From assembly GCA_003158495.1 (NCBI GenBank), contig PMJT01000252.1, forward strand, positions 1-19,691: 19,691 nt of DNA, written 5' to 3'. Below, piece after piece: positions 7,547 through 15,470 of this stretch. Under the pieces are notes generated by a model. It did not search any database, was not told the origin of the DNA, and was given only the letters and a program-made list of their open reading frames with translations. This DNA is from Chloroflexota bacterium. GTDB lineage: Bacteria > Chloroflexota > Limnocylindria > Limnocylindrales > CSP1-4. The translations under genes and the position numbers were made by a program. Within the stretch, counting starts at the first letter, position 1. Every line of letters begins with the position of its first letter.

Positions 7547-8203
7547 TCAGGCTGGCTGGACGGGACCGACCTCCAACGGACGCGCCTCTAGCAACAGGTA
7601 CCGGAAGCTGGCAGACGATGTGGCCGAGGAGACCACCGAGTAGTCGTTCCACTCGCACACGTACTCGGCCCTAAGGTCGATAGGCGCCTCACGGCCGCGC
7701 ATCGTTCCGGCCCCGGTGCCAGGTCCCCACGCCAGACTCCCACTTAGCGTGCGGCCTTCCATGAGTCGAAGGGCGGCATAGTTCGGGGACGTTCCTTGCC
7801 CCGGGCCCCGCCAGTAGGTGGAGTCGCTTGTCAGGGCGATCACAATCCCTCGGTCAGCCGTGCCGTCCGCAACCAGCCGCTCCACCCGCACGAGGTCCTT
7901 GAGGATGTCATAGCGGCCAAGATCCTGAGCGGCCTGGCTGCGGAGGAGGAACCTCTCGCCGGCTACAACGGCATCTAGCGCAGTCGTGAGGTACTTGAGC
8001 TCGATCGCGAGCCTCTCGCCGTCGACGACCCACAGATCCACATGCACCCGCCGGCCATCGATATCGCGCGGGATCTCGAGGCGGACGGTCGCGGTTGGTC
8101 GAACCTCATGGATCAGCCACGCCAGAGCGTGCTGGAAGTCAGCCTCAGAGTGGAAAACAGGCCTCTGGCCAGCAAGTTCCGCCAGCAGTTCTCGGAAGTC
8201 CAT
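7547..8203 (-). CDS. PD-(D/E)XK nuclease-like protein
   Basis: A 218-residue soluble protein. The N-terminal 70 residues carry a PD-(D/E)XK-like arrangement: Glu20 in FHSEADFQHAL on the first helix, Asp56 in VHVDLWVV, and Glu68-x-Lys70 in LAIELKY, with beta strands between them. A helical segment (FLLRSQAAQDLGRYDILKDL) follows. The C-terminal half includes VIALTSD and a Gly/Thr-rich stretch, and has no recognised domain. This fold is used by restriction-type endonucleases and many defence effectors, and also by DNA repair enzymes. The start is ATG at 8203, after an excellent GGGGAGGTGA ribosome site, with a TACAAT box close upstream. It lies on the same strand just before the TA-ATPase operon, which has its own promoter. 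The nuclease assignment is motif-based; the target and biological role are unknown. Confidence 0.75.
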   Translation of the reverse strand: MDFRELLAELAGQRPVFHSEADFQHALAWLIHEVRPTATVRLEIPRDIDGRRVHVDLWVVDGERLAIELKYLTTALDAVVAGERFLLRSQAAQDLGRYDILKDLVRVERLVADGTADRGIVIALTSDSTYWRGPGQGTSPNYAALRLMEGRTLSGSLAWGPGTGAGTMRGREAPIDLRAEYVCEWNDYSVVSSATSSASFRYLLLEARPLEVGPVQPA

Positions 8204-8220
8204 CCGTCACCTCCCCAGGG

Positions 8221-8226
8221 ATTGTA
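8221..8226 (-). promoter_or_regulatory. Candidate -10 box for the nuclease-like gene
   Basis: TACAAT on the minus strand is close to the -10 consensus and ends 17 bases before ATG at 8203, leaving a short leader that includes the ribosome site. No good -35 hexamer is seen at the right distance. Confidence 0.45.
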
Positions 8227-8345
8227 GGCGCCGCCCGTGAGCAGAAACGAAGCTGACGCGCGGGCAGCTGGTGACGACGTGGTCATGGTGTGGCCCCCGT
8301 ACGCGGTCGGAGCAGGAGGCTTGGCCGGTCGGGCGCGCCTACCCG

Positions 8346-9560
8346 TCAGGGCTGGCTGATCGTGACGGACCAGTCGCAACCGGTCGAGCCGGGATCGAGC
8401 ATGTAGCTGCCGCTCTTCTGCGCGGTGATGGAGACGGAACCGCTCACCTGCTCGCTCTCCACGCTCTGGTGAACCACCGGGATCGACACGGAGCCGAGGA
8501 TCGCGACTGAGAGGTCCAAGTCGCATGTACCGCTCGACGTGTAGGCAACGGTGTAGGTGCCTGGAGCCAGGACGAACGTGTCCGTCAGGTAGTCGTCGCT
8601 ATTGACGGTGACAGGCAGCGGCGTGTATTCGGATGGAAACAGGTCACCGCTGATTGGCACCATGAAGAGCGAGATATACGGCATCTTGCTAGCGTCTAGT
8701 TGTCCTTGTCCAATCCTCTGATTGATAAACGCCTGGACGAGAGGAAAGCCTCTTGCGGCAGTGGTATAGGAACCCTCTCCTGCCCTAAGGCTGAAGTTAG
8801 CGAACTCGATCGCTATATCTTGCTGGTCGAATACCTCTTGTTGACTTGCGCCCGGGTTCGTGATGAAGGACAGGGAATAGTGAAAAGCAATCGCCGAGAA
8901 CATGGCTGTGTCCCCGGTCAATCGAGTGGAGAACAGGCTTGCGGAGTCGACATTGGACAAGTCGTGATTATGGGAAGCGGACAAAAAGGCTTGCCTGCCG
9001 GGGTCTTCGGTGAATGTTGTCATCATCGTGCTGTTGAATGGTCCCAAATTGAGTCCCACGAAATAGCGCTTTCCGTACGCGTCTTCTTCTCCAGCGTAGA
9101 TCACAAGATGATCGACCCCGGTTACGTCCTTGACGATTTCGTATCCCAGTATGTAGGCCTGGAAACTGGGGGCCCAACCGAGCGGGCCATTCCCCGAGCC
9201 GGGAAGGATGTTGATTGCTAAGGGGTGGCCGGCAAAGATGAACTTCCGGCTATCGGGGACTTTGGTGCTTCCACTGAGCCAGGCTTTGATGCGACTGTCT
9301 AGCTGGGTATCGGGCTTTGGCAGCGGGGCAGGCGTGGGTGTCGGCGACGGCGTCGAAGGAGCCTCGGTCGGGGGGATCGACTCCGTGGGCGGTGGCGTCG
9401 CTGGTGCCGTGGGCCCAGCCGTCGCAGATGCGATCGAAGTCGGCCGAACGCTGGTCGTCGGTGAGACTCCGGCCCCGCAACCTGCCGCGGCTCCCGCAAC
9501 AATGGCACTCGCCACTATCAACGCCGCGAGTCTGCGTATCGATCTCACGCCCCGCTCCAT
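8346..9560 (-). CDS. Secreted lipoprotein with Pro/Thr-rich linker, function unknown
   Basis: A 404-residue protein from ATG at 9560. It has a basic start (MERGVRSIRR), a hydrophobic stretch and a lipobox-like AAGC, so Cys28 should be lipidated and the protein anchored on the outer face of the membrane. Residues ~30-90 are a Ser/Thr/Pro/Ala-rich linker with TPSPTPTP repeats. The folded part (~95-404) is beta-rich. The last ~80 residues resemble a small beta-sandwich with two Cys (TCDLDLS and GCDWSV), likely a disulphide, somewhat like PPC-type domains. The frame is open further upstream, but ATG 9560 (or GTG 9548, preceded by GGAGCGGGG) directly precedes the signal peptide. I do not recognise the family. 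Confidence 0.8.
   Translation of the reverse strand: MERGVRSIRRLAALIVASAIVAGAAAGCGAGVSPTTSVRPTSIASATAGPTAPATPPPTESIPPTEAPSTPSPTPTPAPLPKPDTQLDSRIKAWLSGSTKVPDSRKFIFAGHPLAINILPGSGNGPLGWAPSFQAYILGYEIVKDVTGVDHLVIYAGEEDAYGKRYFVGLNLGPFNSTMMTTFTEDPGRQAFLSASHNHDLSNVDSASLFSTRLTGDTAMFSAIAFHYSLSFITNPGASQQEVFDQQDIAIEFANFSLRAGEGSYTTAARGFPLVQAFINQRIGQGQLDASKMPYISLFMVPISGDLFPSEYTPLPVTVNSDDYLTDTFVLAPGTYTVAYTSSGTCDLDLSVAILGSVSIPVVHQSVESEQVSGSVSITAQKSGSYMLDPGSTGCDWSVTISQP
9330..9410. repeat. Low-complexity DNA encoding the lipoprotein linker
   Basis: GTC/GGC/GTG-rich, imperfectly repeated DNA encodes the Thr-Pro/Ser-Pro linker of the minus-strand lipoprotein. Slippage-prone, without evident regulatory role. 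Confidence 0.4.
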
Positions 9561-9976
9561 GTTCGACGGCCACCACCTGCCCGACAACGGGCTACGCGAC
9601 TGTCTCGGGAGCATAAGCAGGTCAGCTCCGCTCTGCTGGTCCAACACAGCGGACAGCGATGAACCAGCGGTCTGTCCCGGGTCCGGGGTGCCAACACGAG
9701 CGACGCTCCCTTTTGGAGCCACGCTCGTCACGATCAAGCCATAGGTTCGGGGCCACCCGGTCTCACCCGTACCACGATCCGACCGATGAAGTCGGAGGTT
9801 CTACTCCGCCTGCCCCAGAGACTCCATCCGAGGTCATCAAAGAAGCCGAAGCGGAGTCGCGGCGACGGCCACGGTCGCGGTCTGATCAATCGAGCGGCGC
9901 TGCTCGGACGGCTGAAGATCAGGGAGCGAGCCGCCTACCATAGGACGGCGTCCGTCATCTTTGAGAGGAGCCGAGG
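9561..9976. other. Divergent intergenic region between two lipoprotein genes
   Basis: This 416-base region must carry the promoters of both divergent lipoprotein genes. I see no convincing gene. A weak -10-like TACCAT (9936-9941) lies before the plus-strand gene, without a good -35. The remaining DNA holds nothing I can name. Confidence 0.45.
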
Positions 9977-10957
9977 ATGAGACAGCGAGCCTTCTGTCCG
10001 GTGGCGTGCGGGCTGATATCCGTTGTCTTGGCGGTCACTGGCTGTTCGAGCGGGACGGTCACTCCGTCGCCGACCCTTGCGGTCACGCCCGTCGTAACGC
10101 CGAGTCCGACCGCGACACCAACGCCGACACCCACTCCGACCCCTTCTCCGACGCCCTCGCCAGTGCCCAGCCCCGAGTTCGTTCAGACCGGCTCAGGGAT
10201 TGAATACCAAGCTGGCGATGGCACGACTTTGGCGGTGCCCGAGATCCCCGGCCTAGTGGCCTCGCTGGCCGGGAGCAAGGTGACGTACGCCGCGCTCGCG
10301 TCGAACCCCTACGGCCTCAAGGCCGGTGCGTATGCAGGCTGGTTCAATCCAGACGTTAGCGAGCAACAACAGGATGGGAGCGTGGAGCCGACCGGAGGCG
10401 TCGGGTTGGTCCCAGCTGTGGTCTCGAAACTGATGCAAGCCAAGATGAGCGCTACGCCTCGTCAGGCCGACAAATGGATCATCCCCATCCCACTCGCCGG
10501 GGCGACGAGCGCCAGCGACATCAAGATCACCTACGTCCCCAACGCCTTCAACGTGACGATGGCCGAGGTCGATTTCAGTGGCGACCTGCAGTTGACGAAC
10601 CCATTCCTCTTGAGCAAGCAAGTGGCTGTCAGTGGTAACGCCCATTACGGCATGTCTCTGTTTGACTACTACAGGTTTGAGAGCGCGGACAATGCCAAGA
10701 CCTTCAGGCCGGGCCAAGAAGCACACTACGTCGCGGTTTATGGCGATTTTGACGGCCTCACGCCATCGACCAAGCTTGCCAAGGTCTTCGGGGATGAAGT
10801 CTGCACCATTAGCTCGACTGTCTACCTCACCTACTCTGACAGCACCACCTACCTGCCAGTTGACAGGAGCAAGATCCTTCACGTCGCTCCGGCCGGGGGC
10901 AACCCCTCCGCTCCGGAGGTTCCCGTGTTTCTCGAGGGAGCGAAGGCTCCTGCATGA
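9977..10957 (+). CDS. Secreted lipoprotein with Thr-Pro/Ser-Pro linker, function unknown
   Basis: A 326-residue protein. Ribosome-site sequences GAGAGGAG and GAGG precede ATG at 9977. Residues 1-23 form a lipoprotein signal with lipobox AVTGC (Cys23). Residues ~27-67 are almost entirely Thr-Pro and Ser-Pro pairs, a flexible linker. The rest is a beta-rich domain with YVPNAFNVTMAEVDFSG, HYGMSLFDYYRF and a late Cys (EVCTISSTVYLTY). It is expected to sit on the cell surface. I do not recognise the domain. It diverges from the previous lipoprotein, and both show the same signal-linker-domain plan without obvious sequence relationship in the folded parts. Confidence 0.85.
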   Translation: MRQRAFCPVACGLISVVLAVTGCSSGTVTPSPTLAVTPVVTPSPTATPTPTPTPTPSPTPSPVPSPEFVQTGSGIEYQAGDGTTLAVPEIPGLVASLAGSKVTYAALASNPYGLKAGAYAGWFNPDVSEQQQDGSVEPTGGVGLVPAVVSKLMQAKMSATPRQADKWIIPIPLAGATSASDIKITYVPNAFNVTMAEVDFSGDLQLTNPFLLSKQVAVSGNAHYGMSLFDYYRFESADNAKTFRPGQEAHYVAVYGDFDGLTPSTKLAKVFGDEVCTISSTVYLTYSDSTTYLPVDRSKILHVAPAGGNPSAPEVPVFLEGAKAPA

Positions 10958-11278
10958 CGGCTGAAACCCCGGCGGCTCGTGCGCTCCTTAGCTCCGCGGC
11001 CGTGAGGTCGCGCTACCTGCCTACGCAATCCCCTTGGCCGGGTGGACGCAGCTCGGCACATTCGTCACGGGGATCAGCAGGATTGGTGACGGTGTGTCGG
11101 CGCTAATCCTCTCGCCCCGACACGAGCGGGTGATGGTATCGGGCGAGACTCGTGAAGTGGCCCTCGTCACGCCCGACAACCTGGCAGCAGGCATCATCCA
11201 CGACCAGCCGGCCAAGGTCATGCCAGAGGCCGAGCTTAGAGCGGAGCGCCCGCGGGCACGGGGGCAGCTGACAGAGAT
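10958..11278. other. Gap after lipoprotein gene, mostly covered by a doubtful small frame
   Basis: The 321 bases between the plus-strand lipoprotein and the convergent ZU5-like lipoprotein show no clear terminator. A small plus-strand frame (11034-11282) with coding-like third-position GC is listed separately. Confidence 0.4.
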
Positions 11279-11282
11279 CTAG
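11034..11282 (+). CDS. Doubtful small open frame, possibly a gene remnant
   Basis: An 82-codon frame with a TTG start; it is open upstream to 10992 with no ATG or GTG there. Third positions are GC-rich, and the translation (for example VMVSGETREVALVTPDNLAAG) looks protein-like rather than random, but there is no ribosome site and no recognised domain. The stop shares bases with the stop of the convergent gene. It could be the 3' fragment of a lost gene. Confidence 0.25.
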   Translation: MAGWTQLGTFVTGISRIGDGVSALILSPRHERVMVSGETREVALVTPDNLAAGIIHDQPAKVMPEAELRAERPRARGQLTEI

Positions 11283-13015
11283 CTAGACGGGGTCGCGTCG
11301 GTGGCCACTGCCCAGTCGGATTTCCCAACGCTGTTCTTAGCTATGGCAAACACGCACTTCAGGCCGAACGGCGGCGGCGTCAATGCCTCCACTGATCCGA
11401 GACTTGCACTCACATCAGCAATCTCGACGACCTCGCTCGGGTCGTGCTGGGTTCGGTCCGCCGCGCAGCGCTGTTGAGCGGGCGGGATGTTACAGGGGCC
11501 CGCGAAGCAATCCAGTATCCCGTCATCCATGTAGTAGACGACCACGTGGGTGTCTGGGGACGCCCCGGCCTCCTGCCACGTTACTCGCAGTTTGCCGCAT
11601 TGTCCGTACTGGGCCACAGGCACCGAGCATTCGATGGGCGCATAGTCGGGCCCAGTTACGTCCACGAAAGTCAGCCCGGTCGGTGCCGGCGGTGGGGTGG
11701 GCCATGTCACCTTCACGTCTCCGTACGCCGCGAGGAAGTACTGAAGATCCCAGCTCAGTACCGTGGTGTCGAGGACGAGCAGGTTCACCGCCAGCACCAG
11801 CCGGTTGAGTCGCGCCGGCGTGAGGGCACTCAAGTACGGAATGCTGTACTCCTGCCCCGCGGCAACGGCCGCATTGACGAAGACCCCCAGGAAGGAGTGG
11901 TCGGTCATCAACGAGAACGCCTCCTCGGCGGCCCCAGCTAGGTCGGGCGGGTTCTTCTGTAGTCTGGAGAGGATCTGGGCGCTAGACCAGACCTTGGCCT
12001 CGGCCGTCGCGATTGCGGCGAGCACCTTGCCGTAGGAGCCCGCTTTGGTGAACACGTCGCTGCCGGGCAGCATGCGCAGCGTGATGTCGGTCATCTGGTA
12101 GCCCAGGGCGAGCGGGCTAAGGGTTGCCTCGGCGACGAGGGGCTGGGCGAGCTTGGCACCGCCGGCGGTGAAGGTGACCGTGTCACCCGCGTCGAGGATC
12201 GTCCCGCTTGTTACGTCCAGTGCGCCGCCGGATAGCGCGAACGAGATCAGCTTCATGTTGGTGACACCGATGGTCGCTGTGCCATTCACCACCTTCTGGA
12301 CGCAGCCCTTGACCATCCCGTTCGCGCCACTGTTGTCGACGACGAAGCCAGCGGACTTCTCAGCGCACGGGGTCGTGAGGGTGCCGAGGGCGCCCAGCAG
12401 GTCGGTCAGGTTGCCCGACGCGGCCTTGGCGATGAACCCGAGCCAGTAGTCCCAGTTGATCGTGAACAGACCCCAGCTCGAGAGGTGGCTGACGCTCGCT
12501 GTCACGGTGTGGGCGACCGGGTTGACGGTCGCAGGCACCGGGACCCAGCTCCCGGTCGCGGCGTCCTGGTAGGCAAGCATGATCTCGGCTGGGTCAGTGC
12601 CGGTTGGGAGGGACGCCGCGTCAAACGCGATTGAGAGCGTGACGGGCTTCGCCAGCTGGATGCCGCCGAGATCGACCAGCCATGCGGGGCCGACCGGGTC
12701 GGCCGGCCAGGCCTGAGTCGGGCTGTCGACCGGGGCCTGCGCGGTGATCGTGGCCGTGGCGGGGGCCTGCAGGATGCCGGACCCGACGGTCAATGACGCC
12801 CCGCCCGGCACGTTGACCGTCCCACCGCTGACCGGGATGGAGCCCGTCACTGGCGACGGGAGCGGTGTTGGGCTGGGGCTTGGGCTGGGGCTTGGGCTAG
12901 GGGTGGGGGTGGCGCCCAGCGTCGGGCCGGGACTCGCGGTCGGCGCCGGCGTGGAGCCACAGGCCGCGATCAGCAGCGCGAGCGCCAGGACGGTCGCCCG
13001 ACGTGGAAACACCAC
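11279..13015 (-). CDS. Secreted lipoprotein with ZU5-like and FnIII-like domains
   Basis: A 578-residue protein from GTG at 13015, chosen because GGGAGGGG lies 7 bases upstream and the signal peptide starts at once; the frame is open to ATG 13087, but that would bury the signal. The lipobox LIAAC gives lipidated Cys19. A linker of Ser-Pro pairs follows (~35-58), encoded by a 12-base tandem repeat. Residues ~64-184 resemble a bacterial ZU5-like module: GGTVNVPGGASLTV, then VDLGGIQLAKPVTLSIAFD, a GSWVPVP strand and the closing HLSSWGLF. The centre (~190-450) is unrecognised and partly helical. The C-terminus (~455-578) starts with PAPTGLTFVDV and KLRVTWQEAG, a fibronectin III-like pattern, with several Cys. 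A surface or adhesion role is inferred only. Confidence 0.85.
   Translation of the reverse strand: MVFPRRATVLALALLIAACGSTPAPTASPGPTLGATPTPSPSPSPSPSPTPLPSPVTGSIPVSGGTVNVPGGASLTVGSGILQAPATATITAQAPVDSPTQAWPADPVGPAWLVDLGGIQLAKPVTLSIAFDAASLPTGTDPAEIMLAYQDAATGSWVPVPATVNPVAHTVTASVSHLSSWGLFTINWDYWLGFIAKAASGNLTDLLGALGTLTTPCAEKSAGFVVDNSGANGMVKGCVQKVVNGTATIGVTNMKLISFALSGGALDVTSGTILDAGDTVTFTAGGAKLAQPLVAEATLSPLALGYQMTDITLRMLPGSDVFTKAGSYGKVLAAIATAEAKVWSSAQILSRLQKNPPDLAGAAEEAFSLMTDHSFLGVFVNAAVAAGQEYSIPYLSALTPARLNRLVLAVNLLVLDTTVLSWDLQYFLAAYGDVKVTWPTPPPAPTGLTFVDVTGPDYAPIECSVPVAQYGQCGKLRVTWQEAGASPDTHVVVYYMDDGILDCFAGPCNIPPAQQRCAADRTQHDPSEVVEIADVSASLGSVEALTPPPFGLKCVFAIAKNSVGKSDWAVATDATPSS
12868..12903. repeat. 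Three tandem 12-base units in the lipoprotein linker
   Basis: TTGGGCTGGGGC occurs at 12868-12879 and 12880-12891, followed by the variant TTGGGCTAGGGG at 12892-12903. On the coding (minus) strand it encodes Ser-Pro pairs. Unit number probably varies by slippage. Confidence 0.8.
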
Positions 13016-13337
13016 GCAACCACCCCTCCCAAACCTGATGACCGCTTGGGCGATCGATGCGAGCGGGACGCCAGCCCCAGCATACACTGGTCCCCGGCGC
13101 CTTCAGGCTGTGGATTTGCCCGATCCGATTAGTCGCGCGCGAGCGGGTCAAGTGAGCCTACCCGCAGGGTAGACTGCACGCGGTTTTCGACAACGTCAGC
13201 TCCGGGGGGTCAACATGGTCCGACCTCGCCCAGAGCGCGACAAGCGGAAGCCAGGCTGTCCTTGGTCGCACCGTTCCCCGCCTTCACCCTAGAGTGCCGG
13301 CACGATGCCGCGATAGCGTTGCTATCCACGGTGTCCG
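13016..13337. other. Intergenic region between two minus-strand units
   Basis: This 322-base gap lies upstream of the ZU5-like lipoprotein and downstream of the 116-residue gene. I see a perfect short hairpin CTACCC-GCA-GGGTAG (13158-13172), a possible -35 TTGACC on the minus strand (13151-13146) without a convincing -10, and two tandem hairpins at 13298-13326. No gene is evident. Confidence 0.5.
13298..13326 (-). terminator. Tandem hairpins after the alarmone-hydrolase operon
   Basis: GATAGC-GTT-GCTATC (13312-13326) and CGGCA-CGA-TGCCG (13298-13310) are two perfect stem-loops one base apart, 12-40 bases beyond the stop of the 116-residue gene. No U-tract is present, so they may protect the RNA 3' end or terminate weakly. 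Confidence 0.4.
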
Positions 13338-13688
13338 CTAGCCCCCGACGTGGCTCCAGAACGCGATCGTGACGCCAGCTTCGCGTAGATGAGTTCCTGG
13401 GTCCGTGCCGCCATGATCAGTGGACCACCCGAGAAGCAACTGCAGCAGGTCGTCATCCGCCTGTCCGCCCAACGCGGCGAGGGCAGCCGGAACGGCATCG
13501 GGTCCGATTACCCAGCTCCACTCGTATTCGCTGAGCCCAGGGCCCAAGACCTCGACGCCGCGGCCAAGATCGTGGCCCTCGATGACGATGCTGCCGTCTT
13601 CCCGGCGCCGAGCTGCCAGATAGCGGGTGCCCCGCTCGTCATGTACGTCACGCAGGACGACCTGCGCGGATCCCTCCGCGTCGTTCAT
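13338..13688 (-). CDS. Conserved-looking hypothetical protein coupled to the alarmone hydrolase
   Basis: A 116-residue acidic soluble protein. ATG at 13688 shares ATGA with the stop of the upstream hydrolase, indicating translational coupling. Two beta strands (VVLRDVHDE, RYLAARRREDGSIVIEGHDLG) precede a YEWSWVI motif and a helix (AVPAALAALGG), then a helical QADDDLLQLLLGW segment. The GSIVIEGHDLG...EYEW pattern recalls small hypothetical proteins common in actinobacteria and Chloroflexota; I know of no function for them. A longer frame through this gene starts inside the hydrolase in another phase and is not preferred. Confidence 0.7.
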   Translation of the reverse strand: MNDAEGSAQVVLRDVHDERGTRYLAARRREDGSIVIEGHDLGRGVEVLGPGLSEYEWSWVIGPDAVPAALAALGGQADDDLLQLLLGWSTDHGGTDPGTHLREAGVTIAFWSHVGG

Positions 13689-14326
13689 GCCGATGCACCG
13701 TCCGCGAGCGCTGCGAGACTCTCCATCTCGGTCACCGTCCGGTCCAACTCCTCGACCAGCGTGGGCGTGTGCGCCGGATTGGCCCGGTATGCAGTCACCA
13801 GGCTTCGGTAATACCAGAGCGTCTCTCCCTTCGAGGCGCTGAATCGTCCCCAAACCCGGTCGCCGATGCCGCGCAGGTCGCGGACGATCGAGCGGGCGTT
13901 GTGGAGCTTGTCGGAGGCGGAGACGAGCAGAGTCGAGTGGTCCTTGGTGGCCAGGCTCGACAGGTACTCCTCCTTGCGCCTGCGCCACGGCGGCTTGGGG
14001 TGGGTGTCCGCGTCGGTGCAACCCTCGACGATCCGGCCCACCTCGGGCCCGAAGCTCCAGACGGTTGCACGAGCAGCTTCGGTCGGCTCGCCGTCCTCGA
14101 TCGCGTCGTGGAGCAGGGCGGCGATCGTTTCGTCCTCGTCGGCGCCGTAGTCGAGGGCGATGGAGCAGGTGCCCAAGAGGTGGCTCAAGTAGGGGATGGC
14201 CGTGCCCTTGCGGACCTGGGTCGCATGGATCTGAGCCGCGGCAGCCATCGCCTCGGACATCCGATCGCCATACAGCCACGGCTGCGGTGGAAGCGGCCAT
14301 CCGCGCTCGTCGATTGAGTTCGGCAT
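13685..14326 (-). CDS. Small alarmone hydrolase (MESH1/SpoT-HD family)
   Basis: A 213-residue single-domain HD protein, the size of small alarmone hydrolases. Family motifs are in order: His34 in HATQVRKG, PYLSHLL, His73-Asp74 and Glu77-Asp78 in LLHDAIED, and Asp139/Asn143 in SDKLHNAR. His34, His73, Asp74 and Asp139 should hold the Mn2+ that hydrolyses the 3'-pyrophosphate of ppGpp. There is no synthetase, TGS or ACT domain. A relative acting on another phosphorylated nucleotide (MESH1 can also use NADPH) cannot be excluded. The start is ATG at 14326 after a GAGGGA ribosome site. The stop overlaps the next gene as ATGA. Confidence 0.88.
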   Translation of the reverse strand: MPNSIDERGWPLPPQPWLYGDRMSEAMAAAAQIHATQVRKGTAIPYLSHLLGTCSIALDYGADEDETIAALLHDAIEDGEPTEAARATVWSFGPEVGRIVEGCTDADTHPKPPWRRRKEEYLSSLATKDHSTLLVSASDKLHNARSIVRDLRGIGDRVWGRFSASKGETLWYYRSLVTAYRANPAHTPTLVEELDRTVTEMESLAALADGASA

Positions 14327-14489
14327 TTGGATTTCCCTCTCGTGGCCAGCTTACCTCTCAGGCTCGACGCATCGCCACTGCGAACCGCCGCCATCGGCTT
14401 CAAATGGGCACCATTTGGCCATCGTGTTGCTATCCGGGCGCGCCTGAGTGATGGATGTGGGCGATCAACTCACACCCGAGGCACCCGCG

Positions 14490-15425
14490 ATGACCGCTCA
14501 ACTCCTCCCAGCCCTGGCCAGCGGAGACCCCTCGGCCTGGGATCAGGCCCTCTATGCCTTCCTCGTGGAGAAGGGCAATCGCTCGGGCTCCAAACGAACG
14601 GTCGAGTCATACGGCCGGATGCTCTGGCCCTTCTTCGCCGAGCGCAGCTTGACTCCGGATCGGGTCAAGCCCGGAGACGTGCTGGCCTGGGTCCACGGCA
14701 TCGGCAAGTCTGGGCGGACACCCTCCTCGACTACAGTGGGGGCTCGGATCGCCTGCCTGTCCTCCCTTTACAGATTCCTCATCCGGATGGGCCTGGTCGT
14801 CTCCAATCCATGCGATGCCATCGAACGACCACGGACGATCCAGTCGGTCGCCCGCGGATACAGCGCCGACGAGGTACGACGGCTCCTGGCCGTGGTGCCC
14901 GACACCGTCGCCGGAAGGCGCGATCGGGCAATCCTGCTGACGCTGATACTGACCGGCCGGCGCCGGACCGAAGTGATCTCGCTCCGCGCCGGCGACCTGA
15001 GCATCGAAGGCGAGACCTGCTTCTACGCGTACCGGGGCAAAGGCGGCAAGCGCGGCCGGCGGGAACTCCCCTACCCCGCTGTCGAGGCCATTCGGGCGAC
15101 TCTCGCGGATGCCGGCAAGGAGCTGGCGACGATGGCTCCAACCGAGTCGCTCTGGCAGGCCGGGGCTCGACCGGAGGGAGTAACGAGCGGGACGTTCTAC
15201 GCGCGGTTCCGGAGGTATCTCCAGCTCGCTGGTCTGGCACCCACTGGCATCCATGTCCTGCGCCACACAGCCGCGAAGCTCCGACGGGATGCCGGGGAGT
15301 CGATAGAGGATGTCAGCGCGTTCCTGGACCACTCCAGCCTGGCCGTGACGACGGTCTACCTGCGGCGGCTGGAAGGCCAGGAGGATCGGGCCTGGCGCGA
15401 GGTCGCCGTTGCCATCGGGGTCTAG
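14490..15425 (+). CDS. Tyrosine recombinase/integrase (XerC/D-like)
   Basis: A 311-residue DNA breaking-rejoining enzyme. The N-terminal SAM-like domain covers ~15-110 (TVESYGRMLWPFFAERSLTP... ARIACLSSLYRFL), and the catalytic domain ~120-311. The catalytic set is complete: Arg158 in LTGRRRTEV, Lys184 in RGKGGKRG, His255 and Arg258 in HVLRHTAA, His281 in FLDHSS, and Tyr290 in TTVYLRR. The second position of the GxR box is Arg rather than the usual Leu. ATG at 14490 has GAGG 8 bases upstream; GTG 14448 and ATG 14451 are possible earlier starts without ribosome sites. The size fits XerC/D or the integrase of an integrative element. Position beside cargo-like genes and a serine recombinase favours a mobile-element integrase. 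Confidence 0.93.
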   Translation: MTAQLLPALASGDPSAWDQALYAFLVEKGNRSGSKRTVESYGRMLWPFFAERSLTPDRVKPGDVLAWVHGIGKSGRTPSSTTVGARIACLSSLYRFLIRMGLVVSNPCDAIERPRTIQSVARGYSADEVRRLLAVVPDTVAGRRDRAILLTLILTGRRRTEVISLRAGDLSIEGETCFYAYRGKGGKRGRRELPYPAVEAIRATLADAGKELATMAPTESLWQAGARPEGVTSGTFYARFRRYLQLAGLAPTGIHVLRHTAAKLRRDAGESIEDVSAFLDHSSLAVTTVYLRRLEGQEDRAWREVAVAIGV

Positions 15426-15433
15426 AAGGAAAG

Positions 15434-15470
15434 AGGCTCCCGACATCCGGGGGGAGGACGCCGGGAGCCT
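15434..15470 (+). terminator. Hairpin after the tyrosine recombinase gene
   Basis: AGGCTCCCG (15434-15442) and CGGGAGCCT (15462-15470) form a perfect 9-bp stem around a 19-base loop, starting 8 bases after the stop codon. There is no U-tract. It is a likely terminator or RNA 3'-end structure, but could also be part of a recombination site. Confidence 0.5.

Noticed and set aside
9561..9737. N-terminal extension of the minus-strand lipoprotein
   Set aside because: It would place about 59 residues before the lipoprotein signal peptide, making export implausible.
13016..13087. ATG 13087 as the start of the ZU5-like lipoprotein
   Set aside because: The signal peptide and a good ribosome site favour GTG 13015.
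13338..14300. A 320-codon frame covering both the alarmone hydrolase and the next gene
   Set aside because: Its first two thirds are out of phase with the hydrolase and Arg/Pro/Gly-rich; only the last 116 codons, starting at the ATGA overlap, look real.
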